DNA of 64,000 nucleotides from Astropecten irregularis (taxonomy: Eukaryota; Echinodermata; Asteroidea; Paxillosida; Astropectinidae). The stretch lies in the NCBI GenBank assembly GCA_963971285.1, contig OZ020255.1, positions 15,768,931 through 15,832,930 on the forward strand. Direction: 5' to 3'. Position numbers and translations under genes: made by a program. Below the pieces are notes generated by a model. That model did not search any database, had not been told where the DNA came from, and saw only the letters and a program-made list of their open reading frames with translations. How positions within the stretch are numbered: the first letter of the stretch is position 1; each line of letters starts with the position of its first letter. Shown piece by piece: positions 27,191 to 39,700 of the stretch.

Positions 27191-27410
27191 GGGTTTACGA
27201 AACGGAGGCTCAGGCTCCTGCTCCAGCTCCGGCTCCAGCTCCGACTCTATTATCCATATACTGAAAATATAGGTTGTGGTTTTTTATTGAAGCTGAAGTT
27301 CTGTTTTCCTTTTCAAACAAGAGAATGTGCTTCCGAACTGCACCCAAAAGCCTCTATTTTGATACCCGAAATGGAGCCGGAGCCTGAGACTTTGCCGTTT
27401 CACAAACTCT
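27191..27410. repeat. Family-1 fold-back
   Basis: Ends GGTTTACGAAACGGAGGCTC and inverted GAGCCTGAGACTTTGCCGTT. It contains the inner conserved CATATACTGAAAATATAGG and AAAAGCCTCTATTTTGATAC segments. Confidence 0.8.
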
Positions 27411-28335
27411 CTAAGTATGGTCAATAATGGGTCCTTTATAAGTCCATTATTGTTTGTTTCTTTTTCTGGATCTATCAGGACATAACTTTCCTTTGTTCTT
27501 TAATTCAGTTTCTCCCATTGCACATGATAATGCCACATAATGTATTTGATAATAACATACTTTTTACCCAAGTTTGCTTCAAACTAAGGAAAAACCATGG
27601 AACCTGTATTTGATGCACCTGTCTTGAAGAGATTTCTAACACGATGAAACCCTTATAGTTAAACTGCCATCATACCCGAGTACCTCAATTCTTACCGCAT
27701 TCAGATTTGGCCCCAAAACCTGTGACTTTTCCCCCCTTATACCTGACTTAAGTAATCACTCCCTCTACAAGTTGCATATACATCAAGAGATTGGAAGGAA
27801 AGTATGATCACTCATCACAGGCGTAGTTTTCTGTCTGGGGGCTTAGCTTTTTGCATGTGCCCCTGCTTAAGTGGCGTTTACCGGCAATTTGTTTCCCAAC
27901 CTCCCATGGGGGCAAAGGGGGAGTGCCTAATGGTGATTATACAGCCTTGCAATTGTACTGTTCTATCAGTCAAGAGGTGGGATTTTTTTTCTTTCTTTTT
28001 TCTTGGTCTTTTGGCAGGGTGGGCAAGTTATGTAGAAGTCACGATATATGGGTCGTTTGAGTACGTTGTACCTTTGCCCTACTCTGGATTGACTGAAAAT
28101 CACAGTCGATCAGAAAAAAAGGTGAAAAAGGCAAGAGAGTTTGATTTTTTGTTTGAAATTCAGCAGGCAGTTAATTTGTTTAAAGTTTCCAATACTTTAT
28201 CTTGTGTGTATGAATGGGTTTAAATCATCAAAGTCTACAGAGACGGAATGTAATTGTTCATGCTTCTTATCCATATACTCTTTCTTAATGTCTCTCATAG
28301 ATCACCAAACAACCACAAGGGAAATTGACTGAATT

Positions 28336-28470
28336 TTAATTAACTGGAGTGGGATTCAAACCAGCGATCTCTGGAATACTGTATAGCACTGGTATGGTAT
28401 TCAGGAGATCTCTGGTTCAAATCCCGCCCGCTCCAGTCAATGTGTCTTTTTTCACTTTTCAAGTCTCTTA
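28336..28470. repeat. Truncated head-to-head SINE pair
   Basis: The left arm CTGGAGTGGGATTCAAACCA is the reverse complement of the right B-box region, which ends GGTTCAAATCCCGCCCGCT. They meet near a GTATAGCACTGGTATGG centre, and the plus-strand tail TTTTTTCACTTTTCAAG follows. A palindromic derivative of the tRNA-derived SINE. Confidence 0.65.
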
Positions 28471-28540
28471 TTGAGGAATAAAACATAATTAGCTTCATTC
28501 ATATTTTAATCAGCAAATAACCACAAGGGAAACTGGCTGG

Positions 28541-28665
28541 AATACGTAGGGCTGGATAGCTCAGTTAGTAAGAGTGTCGGTACGGTATTCCAGAGGTCGC
28601 TGGTTCAAATCCAGCTCCAGTCAATATTTTGTTTATTCACTTTTCAATGACTTAAATAGGGCCTA
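28541..28665 (+). repeat. tRNA-derived SINE copy
   Basis: GGGCTGGATAGCTCAGTTAG, GTCGGTACGGTATTCCAGAG and GGTTCAAATCCAGCTCCAGT follow in tRNA order with A and B boxes. The family tail TTTATTCACTTTTCAATGAC comes next. It is the best-preserved head in the window but is still part of the SINE family. Confidence 0.65.
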
Positions 28666-28774
28666 CATATTTTAAAATCAAATACATTTTGTATACAATT
28701 GTTCTGAATATTTACCTGTATGTACACATCAAGATAGGGCAGATATGTGAAATTTCAGATTTAAATCTGAATTT

Positions 28775-28812
<38 letters not shown>

Positions 28813-29194
28813 TATTAACTCAGGATTTCAACTTTTTTGTACACTTGCTCTTTACTAAAGTATAGGAACTTTTACACTTCAGCTTTCTCCTTGATGTTTT
28901 CAGATTTTTTTTGTGTGTGGCAACTCACACCTTTGATAGGTGAGGTTTGAAACTGGGTAGGAATCAGTTTGTGAATTAGTGCCAGGCAGGTAAAGAAAAT
29001 AGTGCTTAAAATTAAATGTTTGTGTTTTTTGTGGGTTTTTTTTTACAATCCATTTTTTTCTACAGTGCTGAGTAGACTTCTAATTGACTACAGCAATTGG
29101 CATCAGAAGTATGCAATTATTTTATACATAACACTAGATAGTTGTGGTTATAATTCCAAATGGGGTATAAGTGAGACACGTTAGCATCTAAAAG

Positions 29195-29430
29195 TGGACA
29201 TTAGGGAGACATCGGGACTTAGGGAGACTTTTCGATGTCTCCCTATTAGGTACCAGCTACCTTTTAGAGACATATTTTTTTTTTGTCCATATTTTAATAG
29301 AAGACAGAGAACACTCTCAATATGAACATATGTCAATTTCAAGTTCGTTGGTTTGTGGGATGTTTAGAAATAGGTAAGTAAAGTTTGTGCACGACCCTAT
29401 GGGAAAGTCTCCCTAAGGTCCCATCCTCAG
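29195..29430. repeat. Imperfect inverted repeat (AGGGAGACTT)
   Basis: GGGACTTAGGGAGACTTTTC at about 29,213 is inverted at about 29,403 as GAAAGTCTCCCTAAGGTCCC, with a further internal TGTCTCCCTA copy. A T-run lies in the middle. Probably a decayed fold-back element. Confidence 0.5.
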
Positions 29431-29824
29431 TTATTATTGATAAGACTATATGAAAGACAGGTGTCTTAGGTTATGTGTAGTCCAGTATCATTACAAGCAG
29501 TGTGTGAAGCAATACTCCCTATTGTCATGGGCCCGACCCAGGGCCTCTGCATTTTATTGACAGGAAGTACATGTAATAAATGCCAAAAGTAGGAAATATG
29601 TGGTCATTTTACGTGCTGAAATTGGCAACATTACGTGATGAAACAGCAAGATTGTGGGTGGCAGGTACAAAATTGTCTCATTACAGCACACTATAAGTAC
29701 TTCAATTAGCAGTAATTGAGTAGAATCAAACGTGATATCTCAGAGCGATACCAGATGGGATTGAAACCTCATTCACTTTGCCCTCTCTACTTCTTCTTTG
29801 ATTTTTTAGGAAGGTGGTTTTATT

Positions 29825-30010
29825 AGTATCATACTTTGGTAAGAGACCAAAACAGAAATGTTCACAGATTTACGTTTAACTTACAGGGTATGAAGATGGT
29901 GGTGGTAGAAACATACCGTTAAATTGTTTTCGCCTGAAATGGTGTATTTATCCAGAAATTAGTAAAACAACAACCGAAAATCTTTTTGATCTTTTAAAAG
30001 ATCCTGCTAG
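29825..30010. repeat. Half of a family-3 element
   Basis: Contains TATCATACTTTGGTAAGAGA, then AACAGAAATGTTCACAGATT and the central GATCTTTTAAAAGATC. The other half is absent; a GATCCTGCTAGGATC hairpin like that of the GAAAC motif follows. A 5'-truncated or recombined copy. Confidence 0.65.
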
Positions 30011-30351
30011 GATCAAAAGCTAGGATCAAAACACCAGTGCCATCACCAGACCCTCATATCTGAGCATTAGCCTAGTTGTGAAGTTCACAATGGATTTCAT
30101 ATTACTGTGGTATATTACACTCTGATATAAGGTATAGTTCCAGTAAACTGCATATGAATACATACAATATCTGGTTGAAGGCCTAACTACTGAAATTCAA
30201 GAAATTGCAATTTATTATTTCTTGAAAACACCAATTTGGCATTTCCTCACATTATTCTGTGTGATTTGTGAATATATTGCTCTCTTCCATTCACCAATAG
30301 AAGCAATCTCATTCTACATCAAAGATAATTGATAATTTGGGATATCACCAA

Positions 30352-30490
30352 CATTGGCTGGGTTGGTAGAGCACTGGTATGGTCTTCTGGGGGTCGCAGG
30401 TTCAAATCCTGCTCAAGTCATTCTTTGTTCACTTTTCAATAACTTCAAATTAATCCATGCAGTCAGTTTCCCTTGTGGTTACTTGATGAT
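30352..30490 (+). repeat. tRNA-derived SINE copy
   Basis: GGCTGGGTTGGTAGAGCACT, GGTTCAAATCCTGCTCAAGT, tail CTTTGTTCACTTTTCAATAA and CAGTTTCCCTTGTGGTTACT. Same family as 62822 and 47755. Confidence 0.65.
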
Positions 30491-30800
30491 AATGCTACAT
30501 CTGATTAAAAGTAACTTATAATCCATATTTATTTGATTCAAAAGTTTTGGCAGATGAAGAATAGTTTTACATATATTTCGAAATTACTTTTTTTGTTTTA
30601 AGGTAGGGAACAGTATTCAGACTGTTAAATATAGGTCACATGATCATTGTTCATCTTTAAAAAAAAAATAAAAAATTCATACAAACCAGCGATTGTTTTT
30701 ATGAAAAATAAAAACGACTTGCCGCCTGAAAAATTTGAAATATAGAGCGCCCCCCTCTGGTTCGTATCACGACAACGAATGAGTCGAGGAGAAGAGCCGC

Positions 30801-31096
30801 TATATATAAAGCGACCCAAGTCACCGTTCTGCCAGTATTCACGCGGACAAGTAAAACGCGTTCATGAATAATTCAGGCTGGGTAGTCTAGGTCATCAGCA
30901 ATCGAGACGATACTGGAAATAAACCTAGTGCAGCAACAACACGCAATCTCGGACTTCCAAGTACAGCTCTTAATGGATAACCCAGACCATTGCTGGCAGA
31001 GAATCATGATTTTACCGGAATCAAGCCCAAAATTGAATTATGTGATACATCAACATTAACTGAATGTACAAGTATGTGCGTGCACATGAAATCCCG
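30801..31096 (+). promoter_or_regulatory. Candidate TATA promoter and first exon
   Basis: A strong TATA box (TATATATAAA, 30801-30810) is followed about 25-35 bp downstream by likely initiation sequence. About 260 bp later comes a consensus donor, CCCG|GTAAGTTCG (31097). Only tiny frames occur inside (a 28-codon frame from 30973). This could be a non-coding first exon of a plus-strand gene, possibly that at 40128, or of a non-coding RNA. No splice partner can be proven from the sequence. Local CpG content appears higher than in the neighbourhood. Confidence 0.35.
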
Positions 31097-31324
31097 GTAA
31101 GTTCGTTACTCCTATATACCTACGACTATACTGCTCAACGTGTAGTACTGCGTTCAAGCTAACGACCTGTGTTCATCAATTGTTTGACCAAGTTTGTCTG
31201 GGTCATGCCAATTTCAATTTAGTTGAACACAGCTCTTGTTATTTGCTGATGCTACATAGTCTCACCTTATGTTACTATATATAGTCACTGGTTGCATTTT
31301 TAACCCCTGCTGAGATTTTGTATT

Positions 31325-31689
31325 TTAAAGGTAATATCATACTTTGGTTCTTATCAAATAAATACAGATTCATGGGCAAAAATATCAAGACAGATACAGT
31401 AACAGTCATCTGTGAAAATTTCAGTCCTATACGGTGCCCACTTTTTGAGAAAACAGTGAAAAACAGCCACAGTATTTATTAAGTCTTTTCTCTTTTATTT
31501 TTGATCTTTTAAAAGATCAAAAAGATTTTCAGTCGTTGTTTTACTAATTTCTGGATAAATACACCATTTCAGGCGGAACAATTTTTACAGTATGTTTCTA
31601 CCACCACCATCTTCATACCCTGTAAGTTATACGTAAATCTGTGAACATTTCTGTTTTGGTTTCTTACCAAAGTATGATACTACCTTTAA
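31325..31689. mobile_element. TTAA-flanked palindromic element, best copy
   Basis: Begins TTAAAGGTAATATCATACTT and ends CAAAGTATGATACTACCTTTAA in its last 22 bases (terminal AGTATGATACTACC then TTTAA). The centre is GATCTTTTAAAAGATC. The 365-bp structure is symmetric at both termini and centre, but the two halves have different inner sequences. Best reference copy of the family. Confidence 0.8.
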
Positions 31690-32162
31690 GCCTTGTATTC
31701 TAAGTCAAAGTTAACTGTGCAGTGTTGTGGGTATTCGACCTGATGATAATGTTCCATCATGCTGTGTTGTATTACTAACTTCATTCATTACCTCACTAAT
31801 TATGACACTTAAATTGCGGGAATTATTCAATATATTTTAGTCCAGGTACTGTCAGTTATGCAGGATATTTGTTGCGTGAGTTGTGGCACTTTTTCCCACC
31901 TTTGTGGTGAGTGGGATGGGATGTATAGATTTGTGGTGCCCATAGTTGTGGTTATTTCACAAATTGATGACTTCGTGTTTGTGGTTACTGCTTGGCAGGG
32001 GGAAGGGGCCTTTTCTCTTTTCCCTGCTCAATTTGTATTACCCGCCTTGGTTATGTAGGGTATGTGTATACATATTTTGTATGAATCAAAATGCCTCATT
32101 TAATTTGCATTTTTACTGAAAGTACATGTTTGGCTCAAGATGAATTCAGAGGAAGAAATCTG

Positions 32163-32418
32163 AGGGGCCTTTCTCAAAGCTCGGCTTAGGCTCAGGCTCA
32201 GGCTCAGGCTCAGGCTCTGGCTTTGTCTCTGTAATCATATGCTGAAAATATAGGTTGTGGTTTTTCATTGAAGCTGAAACTGTGTTTTTTTTTTCAAACC
32301 AGAGAATCTACTTCTGAACTGCAGCCGAAAGCCTCTATTTTGATTCCCGTAATTTTAGAAAGGATTCACGAAATGGAGCTGGAGCTGGAGCCTGAGCCGA
32401 GTTTTGAGAAAGGCCCCA
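32163..32418. repeat. Family-1 fold-back
   Basis: Ends GGGGCCTTTCTCAAAGCTCG and inverted TTTTGAGAAAGGCCCC. The CTCAGG hexamer is repeated five times in the left arm. A 77-codon frame through it is not a gene. Confidence 0.8.
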
Positions 32419-32834
32419 GGCATCAAGGCTATGGGTCACACTTTTCAGAACAGAAATCCTGCAATATTTGCAACCTGAGTGCTCAGCAGCTAGGTCAATA
32501 ACATACTCGGGAAACCTAATAACAAAAATGAACATACTCAATTAAGAAAGCATGTGTTCATCGCTTACATTAATGAACAAGTCATGTACGTGTACCGTAA
32601 TTTCCCCCTGTGAGCTGGCCAACATGGTACAAGCAGGATATTGCCAACTTTCCGCTGACGATGAAAACTCGCAAGTATCCGACACCAGGAATGATATTTG
32701 ATAGCACATGGAAAGTGTGTCTTGATCAGATACCAAGATCCTATTAATGTATGACATGATCATGAATGTCATGCAAGGAGATTGAACTTTACGACAGTTG
32801 GGACGGGTGTGAGTGGTATAGAGGGGATAGGTAC

Positions 32835-33145
32835 AGGCGGGCGTACTTTATTATTATTTATTATTATTATTTATTTATTTATGGTAGTGACACTAAGGAT
32901 TCCTCAAAAACACCCTAGGCACTGTAGCTGGAAAGCCAGATGAAACCTTTTATGGACAGATGATGAGAAGAAGATACAGTTTTAGAGGTGGGAGGAAAAC
33001 CCCAGAGTAATACATGTATTCTGGGTAAAACCCACAGAATCAGGTAGGGACTGAAAACCCAATCCACTTGTGGACAGAGCCGGACTTGAACCTGGTCCGT
33101 TGAGGTGAAAGGCGAGGAAAGAACCGCTACACCAACCTGACTTCA
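32835..33145 (-). repeat. tRNA-headed SINE, second family
   Basis: Read on the minus strand: a tRNA-like head AGGTTGGTGTAGCGGTTCTT, B box GGTTCAAGTCCGGC, then a ~200-bp body. A TTATTATTTATTATT-rich tract lies at the far end (32,850-32,880). The same head occurs at 47468-47545 on the plus strand. Confidence 0.65.
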
Positions 33146-33714
33146 TTTATAAGATGCAAAATGGGTTTGGGGTGCTAATTAATGATCATTGTTTTGACTC
33201 AGCAATTGTTCCATCTAGTAGTAATATCAGTTATTCCTAATGAAGTGTTATTTCATTCCTTGAATCAAATTTTGCTAATGAAGTAATATCAGCTTTATAA
33301 AAAAGAAACTCAGAATTCCCCCAGCTGTAACCCCAACTTTTAACCCCCCCCCCCAAAAAAAAAAATATCTTCAACCTGCAGAATCCCGAGATAAGCGCCA
33401 ACTTTATGAGTTGCAGAGTTCATGGCAGATTTTACCTATTTTGGAGTACACCTTTTAGCCGTTCTCATCCCAGGGGAACTACATGACCCCTGAAGGTAAA
33501 TGTGTCATGCAGTCACCTCAATATATGAAACCCACATGAAATCCCCCTCCTCGATATGAAAGCTTTTCAAGAGCAATACTTAGGACTGGGCTTCATTAAA
33601 CCAGGTGTCCTTTTGAAAATTGTCTTCCTGTTCTATCCCCCGTTCAGCCAAAAAAAAATCTATTTGTCAGGTATCAAATTTAGTTGAAGAAGTCCAGACA
33701 TCCAGGGACCAATT

Positions 33715-33945
33715 TCATAAAACTGTTAAGCACAAAAATTTGCTTAGCACAAAAATGTCTCGCCCAATACAACAAACCACCATTGAAAATTCCATTTGAT
33801 ATTCATGGTCAGTGAACAACAGCCAAAGAACAATCACAAGTGATACACAACATGTACAAATTTGGTTGTTAACCCTGTTTTTTATTAAGACAGAAATGTC
33901 ATGCTTAGCAAATTTTCGTGCTAAGCAGCTCTATGAAATTGGCCC
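33715..33945. repeat. Family-2 fold-back
   Basis: Ends GGGACCAATTTCATAAAACT and inverted AGCTCTATGAAATTGGCCC. The inner segment TTCCATTTGATATTCATGGT is shared with the 37233, 41265 and 42142 copies. Confidence 0.8.
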
Positions 33946-34210
33946 AGACTGGTGAAAAACTACTGACTGGGCCATTCTTGTATGTCACTTAATTGGTTAT
34001 TAGACTCACATTTTGTGATTATTCAATTTGTGGAAATTTCTTTCATACACTCAGGTAAAAGTGATTTCCAGACAGTAGACTAGAACAAGGGTCTGGAAAC
34101 TATTGAAGTTAAAAGTGTTCAAGTTGTATCATGTGAATAACTTAATAAAGAAAGGGGAATTAGTTCTGCATGGAGAAGTGATGTGCAGCTCAGAAGTGTT
34201 CTTTGCCAAC

Positions 34211-34765
34211 TTAGGTGAAATTGCTCGTACTTTGGAAGGAAACCAAAACAGAAATGTTCACAGATTTACATATCTTACAGGGTATAAAGATAGACCTGGT
34301 ACAAACATACCATTAACATTTTTCTGCTTGAAATGGTGTATTTTTCCAGAAATGGGTAAAACAAAATACCAAAAAAAAAGTTTTGAACTCCTGGATCAAC
34401 ACCTCACAATAGCACTCCGCACTTGCGCTAAAAATAGCACACTAGCTCAGACAAACATTGTAACCATGCAAACGTGTGGTGTGTGCGCATGCATGGCATA
34501 CATGTACACTGTGTGTGTGAGTCAATGTTTGTCTGACATCCGGGGATTTTGTACACTCATGTGACGTCATTAGTGCGGAGCGCTATTACAATTACCTTGC
34601 AATTCCGCGTAACAATTGTAATGGTTTTTCACAGTTTTCTACTGTTTCCAATGATCAATTGAGCTGAAAATTTCACAGGTTTGTTTTTATTCCATAACAA
34701 ATCAAATTATGAACAGACAGCAGTTGTTCTATCAACTTTACCAAAGTATATGATACTACCTTTAA
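34211..34765. mobile_element. Family-3 element carrying a nested palindrome
   Basis: The left half resembles the family (CGTACTTTGG, then CAGAAATGTTCACAGATTTA) and the right end AAGTATATGATACTACCTTTAA fits over its final 22 bases (terminal TACC then TTTAA). Inside, 34409-34590 is a second fold-back with ends AATAGCACTCCGCACT and inverse AGTGCGGAGCGCTATT. The element has been disrupted by a later insertion. A 153-codon frame crosses both and is rejected as a gene. Confidence 0.65.
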
Positions 34766-34856
34766 GAACAAAGTTATTGTATTGTGTGATAGTTTTCCAC
34801 CATGCTAAGCTTTATAAACAGAAAATGAAACATTTCAAGAAGTTCACATGAATACC

Positions 34857-35112
34857 TGGGCCCTTTTCCAAACCTCGGCTCCAGCTCAGAACTCATGCTC
34901 AGGCTCTGGCTCCATTTCGTGAATCCATTTTGAAATAATGGGTATCAAAATAGAGGCTTTTGGCTGCGGTTTGGAAGTAGATTCTCTGTTTGAAACAGAA
35001 AAAACAGAGCTTCAGCTTCAGTGAAAAACCACAGCCTATGTTTTCAGCATATGGATGGATGTCAGAGATGAAGCCAGAGCCTGAGCCGGAGCCAAGGTTT
35101 GGAAAAGGCTCC
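34857..35112. repeat. Family-1 fold-back
   Basis: Ends GGGCCCTTTTCCAAACCTCG and inverted AGGTTTGGAAAAGGCTCC. It contains CAGCATATGGATGGATGTCA. A 102-codon minus frame is a by-product. Confidence 0.8.
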
Positions 35113-35684
35113 TGTATATCTTTTATGTCTTGTATCTGATACCATGGTTGATGTTTGTACAGCACTCTGTACATACAAGGAACATTCAGGTCATATTTCT
35201 TACACATTGCCCATCTTTAGAATCTGAGAAAATTGAGAAACAGTACTTTGGAAAGGTTAGGCATGTCTGTTAGCGCCAGCATTGTATCAACAACATCGTT
35301 AATTACTGGCAAACCTGCAAAAAGCACTGTTGTTTTATGAGTTCATGATTCCCCATGAGGTTTAATAAGGGGAAAGGGTAACCCCTAGAGGTGAGCATCG
35401 CACGAAGGGACAGTGTTCGCTGCCAAACTGCTCCTGGCAGTTAACAGTATGAAGAATCAATAAGAGTGGATGTACTGATACTTACAGATCTATCAGTCAC
35501 GTCTATCAAGCTTGCGAGGTATAATACATGATTGGTAAAGGTCACAGAACAGCACTCACACTTTGTCTCGTCTAGCATTTCCATGAAATGATAAGCCTTT
35601 GAAAATTTGAGCTCAATCAGACATCTGATGAGTCACTAGAAGATAGCAAAAAAAAGGACTCATTTTTCTTATTAAACATTAAGA

Positions 35685-35872
35685 ATGGTTTTGATCTTCC
35701 CCCAAGATCAAAACTGTTTTCGGTCTTTGTTTAACTAATTTCTGGATAAATACACTATTTTAGATGGAAATATTTTAACGGTATGTTTCTACCAGCACCA
35801 TCTTTATACCCTGAAAGTTATACATAAATCTGTGAACATTTCTGTTTGGGCATGTTACCAATCCTGTACTGT
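35685..35872. repeat. Partial family-3 element
   Basis: Contains the central palindrome variant GATCTTCCCCCAAGATC and the right half TTTCTGGATAAATACACTAT to TCTGTGAACATTTCTGTTTG. The left half is missing and the right terminus has decayed. Confidence 0.6.
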
Positions 35873-37232
35873 ACCAGTGTACCTTGAAGTGTTTATTGAA
35901 TGTGCTTCTTGCTAAGTAAACTGAATAGCTCTTATGTTTTCCTGTAGTTCCCACAACTTATAGTACACAATGTAAATAAAAGGGTAATTTTTATTATAAT
36001 GGAAACATTTTTAACTTGATTTTCTCATTAAATTTTGAAATGTCTCAACATTTTGGCATGTACATGTACACATCCTAAAAATCAAAGTTAGGAAAAAAAT
36101 TTCCAAATGTAATAGAAAATGATCACTTTAATTTCGTTGCAGAATCCATCAGAAAATCTCATCCTTAATGCATATATAGGACAACATTCAAACTAGTTAA
36201 GTCATTGAGGGCTTAATAAAGTACATGCCCTATGAAGTGTTGTGTAGTCATCTAGGGAATTTACTTGAGAAAAATGTAGGAATAGAGTGGGTGATACCTT
36301 CCGGAAAACGTCAAATTTGCTGCTTATAAAAACGATTATTTGATGGAATGTGTACATAAGTAGTTAATTTGATAATGGCCTCCCTTTCCTTCCCCTTCAC
36401 GTCTTCATTAACTACTACACCGACAGACCCACCCCTCACCCCCACAAAGGGGATATTGGGCTGTAAATCACACCCACCCACCCTCAGATCCAACTCCCTC
36501 TACCCCCACAAAAACCGAAAATTAATCCAGACCTCGGCGCGATGGCCGGCAATTCACAGTGGTTTGAAAATGTGATGCCTATGATGAACGCGAGACATAA
36601 ACCCTGTCAGAATGAGTCATTCTTAGGTAGCGTTTTCCCTTAAGGAACTCGCCAGACTTACCGTTAATACCTGCCAGACCTCCCACACAAGTACGTATTA
36701 CCCTGTCCTTAACATATAAGAATCAGGTGCCATAAAGGAAAGAGTGGGAGAACCGTACTGGCCCTGCCTTCCCCCAATCAACAGTAAATTCAGTCTTAAA
36801 ATCAAAGTAAAAACAAGTTTTAGATTCTGGCATTCTGCACGCAGCCGTCTTTCCTGGAAAATTCAATTCAAAATCCTTCATGCTTCTCCCACACAATTGG
36901 TGGTTTCGATTTGACATTGGCCTACAGAAAACTTCACTCTTCCAAGTAATTGAGCACCAGTGCTGCACGTACACAGTGTAGGCAGCCTGGCATTCTTAGA
37001 AATCCTTTGCATTTTACTGATTAGTATTGAAATAAATTACCCAAACAAACCAAAACAATTAGAAACTTCCTCCCATATCCTGTAGCTAGTTTAAAATGAA
37101 TTTCCTCTGGAAACAATTAAAGAGCAATTTTACCTTAATTGCCAGAAGTTATCAAGAATCATTCAATCAACTTTATCAACGTGCTTGACAACCTTTCTGA
37201 TAATGTTTATACATATATTATTTTGGACATCT

Positions 37233-37467
37233 GGGACCAGTTTCATGGAGCTGATAAGCACAAAAAATTGCTAAGCACACAATGTCTTGCTCAATAAAAC
37301 AAACCACCATTAAAAATTCCATTTGATATTCATGGTCAGCGAACAACAGCCAAAGAGCAATCACAAGTGATACACAACACACGTAAATTTGGATGTTAAT
37401 CCTGTTTTAAGACAGAAACTTCATGGTTAGCAAATTTTTGTGCTAAGCAGGGCCTTGAAGTTGGCCT
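37233..37467. repeat. Family-2 fold-back
   Basis: Ends GGGACCAGTTTCATGGAGCT and the decayed inverse GCAGGGCCTTGAAGTTGGCC. It shares the inner TTCCATTTGATATTCATGGT and AGCAATCACAAGTGATACAC segments. Confidence 0.75.
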
Positions 37468-39574
37468 CAAGATATACCGGTAAACAGAAATACACTTCCA
37501 ACAAGCAATTTGGCAAAGAAACAAGTTCTGAAGGCAATCTAGAACTATTAAAGCTAGGTAGCTTTCTGCGATGAATGTAAAAACAATCAAATTGGCTCAC
37601 ATGCATATTCTGTAATTAATAAGATTTTCCAAAATCAGGAAAGTTTAGAGAGGAGAAAACATCATTCTTCCTAAAAAATAATGTGAAACAAGATGTTCCA
37701 AAGTTATATATTTGATTTATCCCATAAGGATTGAAACAATGTTGCTTCAGGTCTTTTTCAGTCTTCGATAAACATTACAGAATTCCAAAAGGGTACATGT
37801 ACTTCCAAAACCTTGGCCCTTGTATAACCCAGAACGCACCAAGTCAGGGCTGCATTTCAGCAAGTAATTACAAATGCATATTTATACATGCTTTACAATG
37901 ATGCTGAGTGGAATTCCTAAAGGGGCTGACTGCATGGGTCATTTCATGTTAAGTATTTACCACAGGGTTGTAACATCACTCATGAATCTCATACATCAGG
38001 ATGTATTGACAATCCTCCACTCAAAGTTGTTTAGACCCCCAGGAAACAAAAGATCTTTCTAAACATTGTCCGTACATATCAACATTGATCGGATTCCCTG
38101 GCAACATTAGAATGATTAAGGAGTTTCGTGAGTTACAGCTCAACAGAGTTTATAGGCAAATCAGGCGCCATCATTCCAACAAATTCTGAATTCAGATTTG
38201 TCTTCAGTTCTAGATTTTCAGCTGTTCCCCTATAGGACCTACTTGCTTCCATCTCCACCCCCTGACTTTGATCATCCCTGCCCCTACCCTAACTTTCCCC
38301 TCCCTCATCACTGCCTATTGTCACCTTGCTCCCCTCAGCAACTGCGCATGTTTCACCCATTGCCATGCCCAGACAGTCTTTCTCCTTTTAGTTTGTTCCC
38401 CTCATTTATATGTGCTGGCAGTTTTTACCTGCATGTTTAGTACTTCCCTAAGAAAAGACTGACTAGGATCCAAATGACAGGCCCTTCTATAAGAAATAGT
38501 AAAATTTGGGGAACACATTCCACCCATTCTACCTATCTTCATCAACCTCACTGAGAACATTGAGGAAGGAAGGACAGGCGGGATTTCAAGTCTTCTACTG
38601 CAAATAATATTAAGCTTTGGCCATCAATAGAACTTTTGGTGTGTTAATTCAGTCCTGTTAGAATGACATTATTCCAACAAAACAAGTTTGCAATCATTTG
38701 GATAATTTTTTTTATAAAGACATACAGACAACATTAGTTTCTTTAATACATTGTTTTTTTCTGATTTGCATTGCTATGAAAGTGTACTGAATTTGCAGGA
38801 TTGTAATGGCATTGGACGTTTACCAATTGGCACAGGGGCAGATCCAGGGGCGTGGGGGCGCACACCCCACCCCCTTTTCTTCCAGCAAAAATAAACTGAA
38901 GAAAAGGAAAAGAAAAGAAACAAGAAAGAAAGAAGAAAACACAATATATAGAGATGGAAAAACAATCAAAAAGAGAAGAAAAAAGACAGGGGAGACAAAA
39001 TTAGCTACTTTTGATTGCCCCGAAATGCATCCGTTGCTATTGAATTGGCGTATTTAAATTCCACAACCCCCCTTTTGGAAAATCTTGGGTCTGCTCCTGC
39101 ATTGGCAGAAGATGAATTGTCGTCTGCTAGTGAAAGCTGTACCCTTAATTCTTTCCTTGTCTTGTAAGTTATATCACAAACATGGACATAAAGCACCAGC
39201 TTGTGGTTTTGTGTCTACTTGAACATGTCTCCAGTACATATTTTGACTTCTGACAAACATTTTGTCTGTCCTGTTACCAGAACATGCCCTGGGACGACCA
39301 AACCACTTCTAAATTTAAGTACCAGTTGAAATGAGACTATCAGGAAATGATATTTTGGGGACCCAGAGATATAGGTCCTATTTCATATTCAAAATACTAG
39401 GCATAGAGATCAGTCTAATTGGTTTTCTCTTGCCTGTCACACTCCTACAGATATCAAATGTTTATATTATAATTGTCCCCATGGGGTAGGATGAAGGGAC
39501 AGTAATGGCAGTGATGAAAGATGGTAACGAGTACTTATCATTTCCTGAGGTTTTGAGGACTATGCAGTCTGAAG

Positions 39575-39700
39575 TTAAAGGTAGCTTCATACTTTGGTTT
39601 TTGTCAAAGAAATGCTGACTCATGGGTAAAAATATCAAGAAAATATATAGTAATAGTCATCTGCGAAATTCCAGATCATCTTCACTTACTTTTTTTTCCA
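39575..39700. repeat. Truncated family-3 element
   Basis: Starts TTAAAGGTAGCTTCATACTT and keeps TTTGTCAAAGAAATG and AATAGTCATCTGCGAAATTC. The rest is lost. Confidence 0.6.

Larger units (their letters stand above)
17490..30800. other. 13-kb gene-free interval
   Basis: After the C2orf76 stop codon I find no supported exon. Identified content: a TTAA-flanked element, two GAAAC-motif copies, two tandem duplications, a long palindrome at 25018, a family-1 element and several SINEs. T-rich and C-rich low-complexity tracts occur near 21,546, 24,015 and 28,780. A CTG/TTG-rich microsatellite is at 19,438-19,485. Frames up to 139 codons (27,804) have no splice context or recognisable domains. Confidence 0.5.

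Noticed and set aside
27804-28223. 139-codon plus-strand frame
   Set aside because: Composition and content (SFFFFFLGLLAG, low complexity) look random; no splice signals or homology recognised.
28541-28640. tRNA gene
   Set aside because: A and B boxes are present, but the arms do not form a proper cloverleaf and a SINE tail follows; the same head recurs many times.
34103-34564. 153-codon plus-strand frame
   Set aside because: It runs through two nested repeats and contains no recognisable domain.
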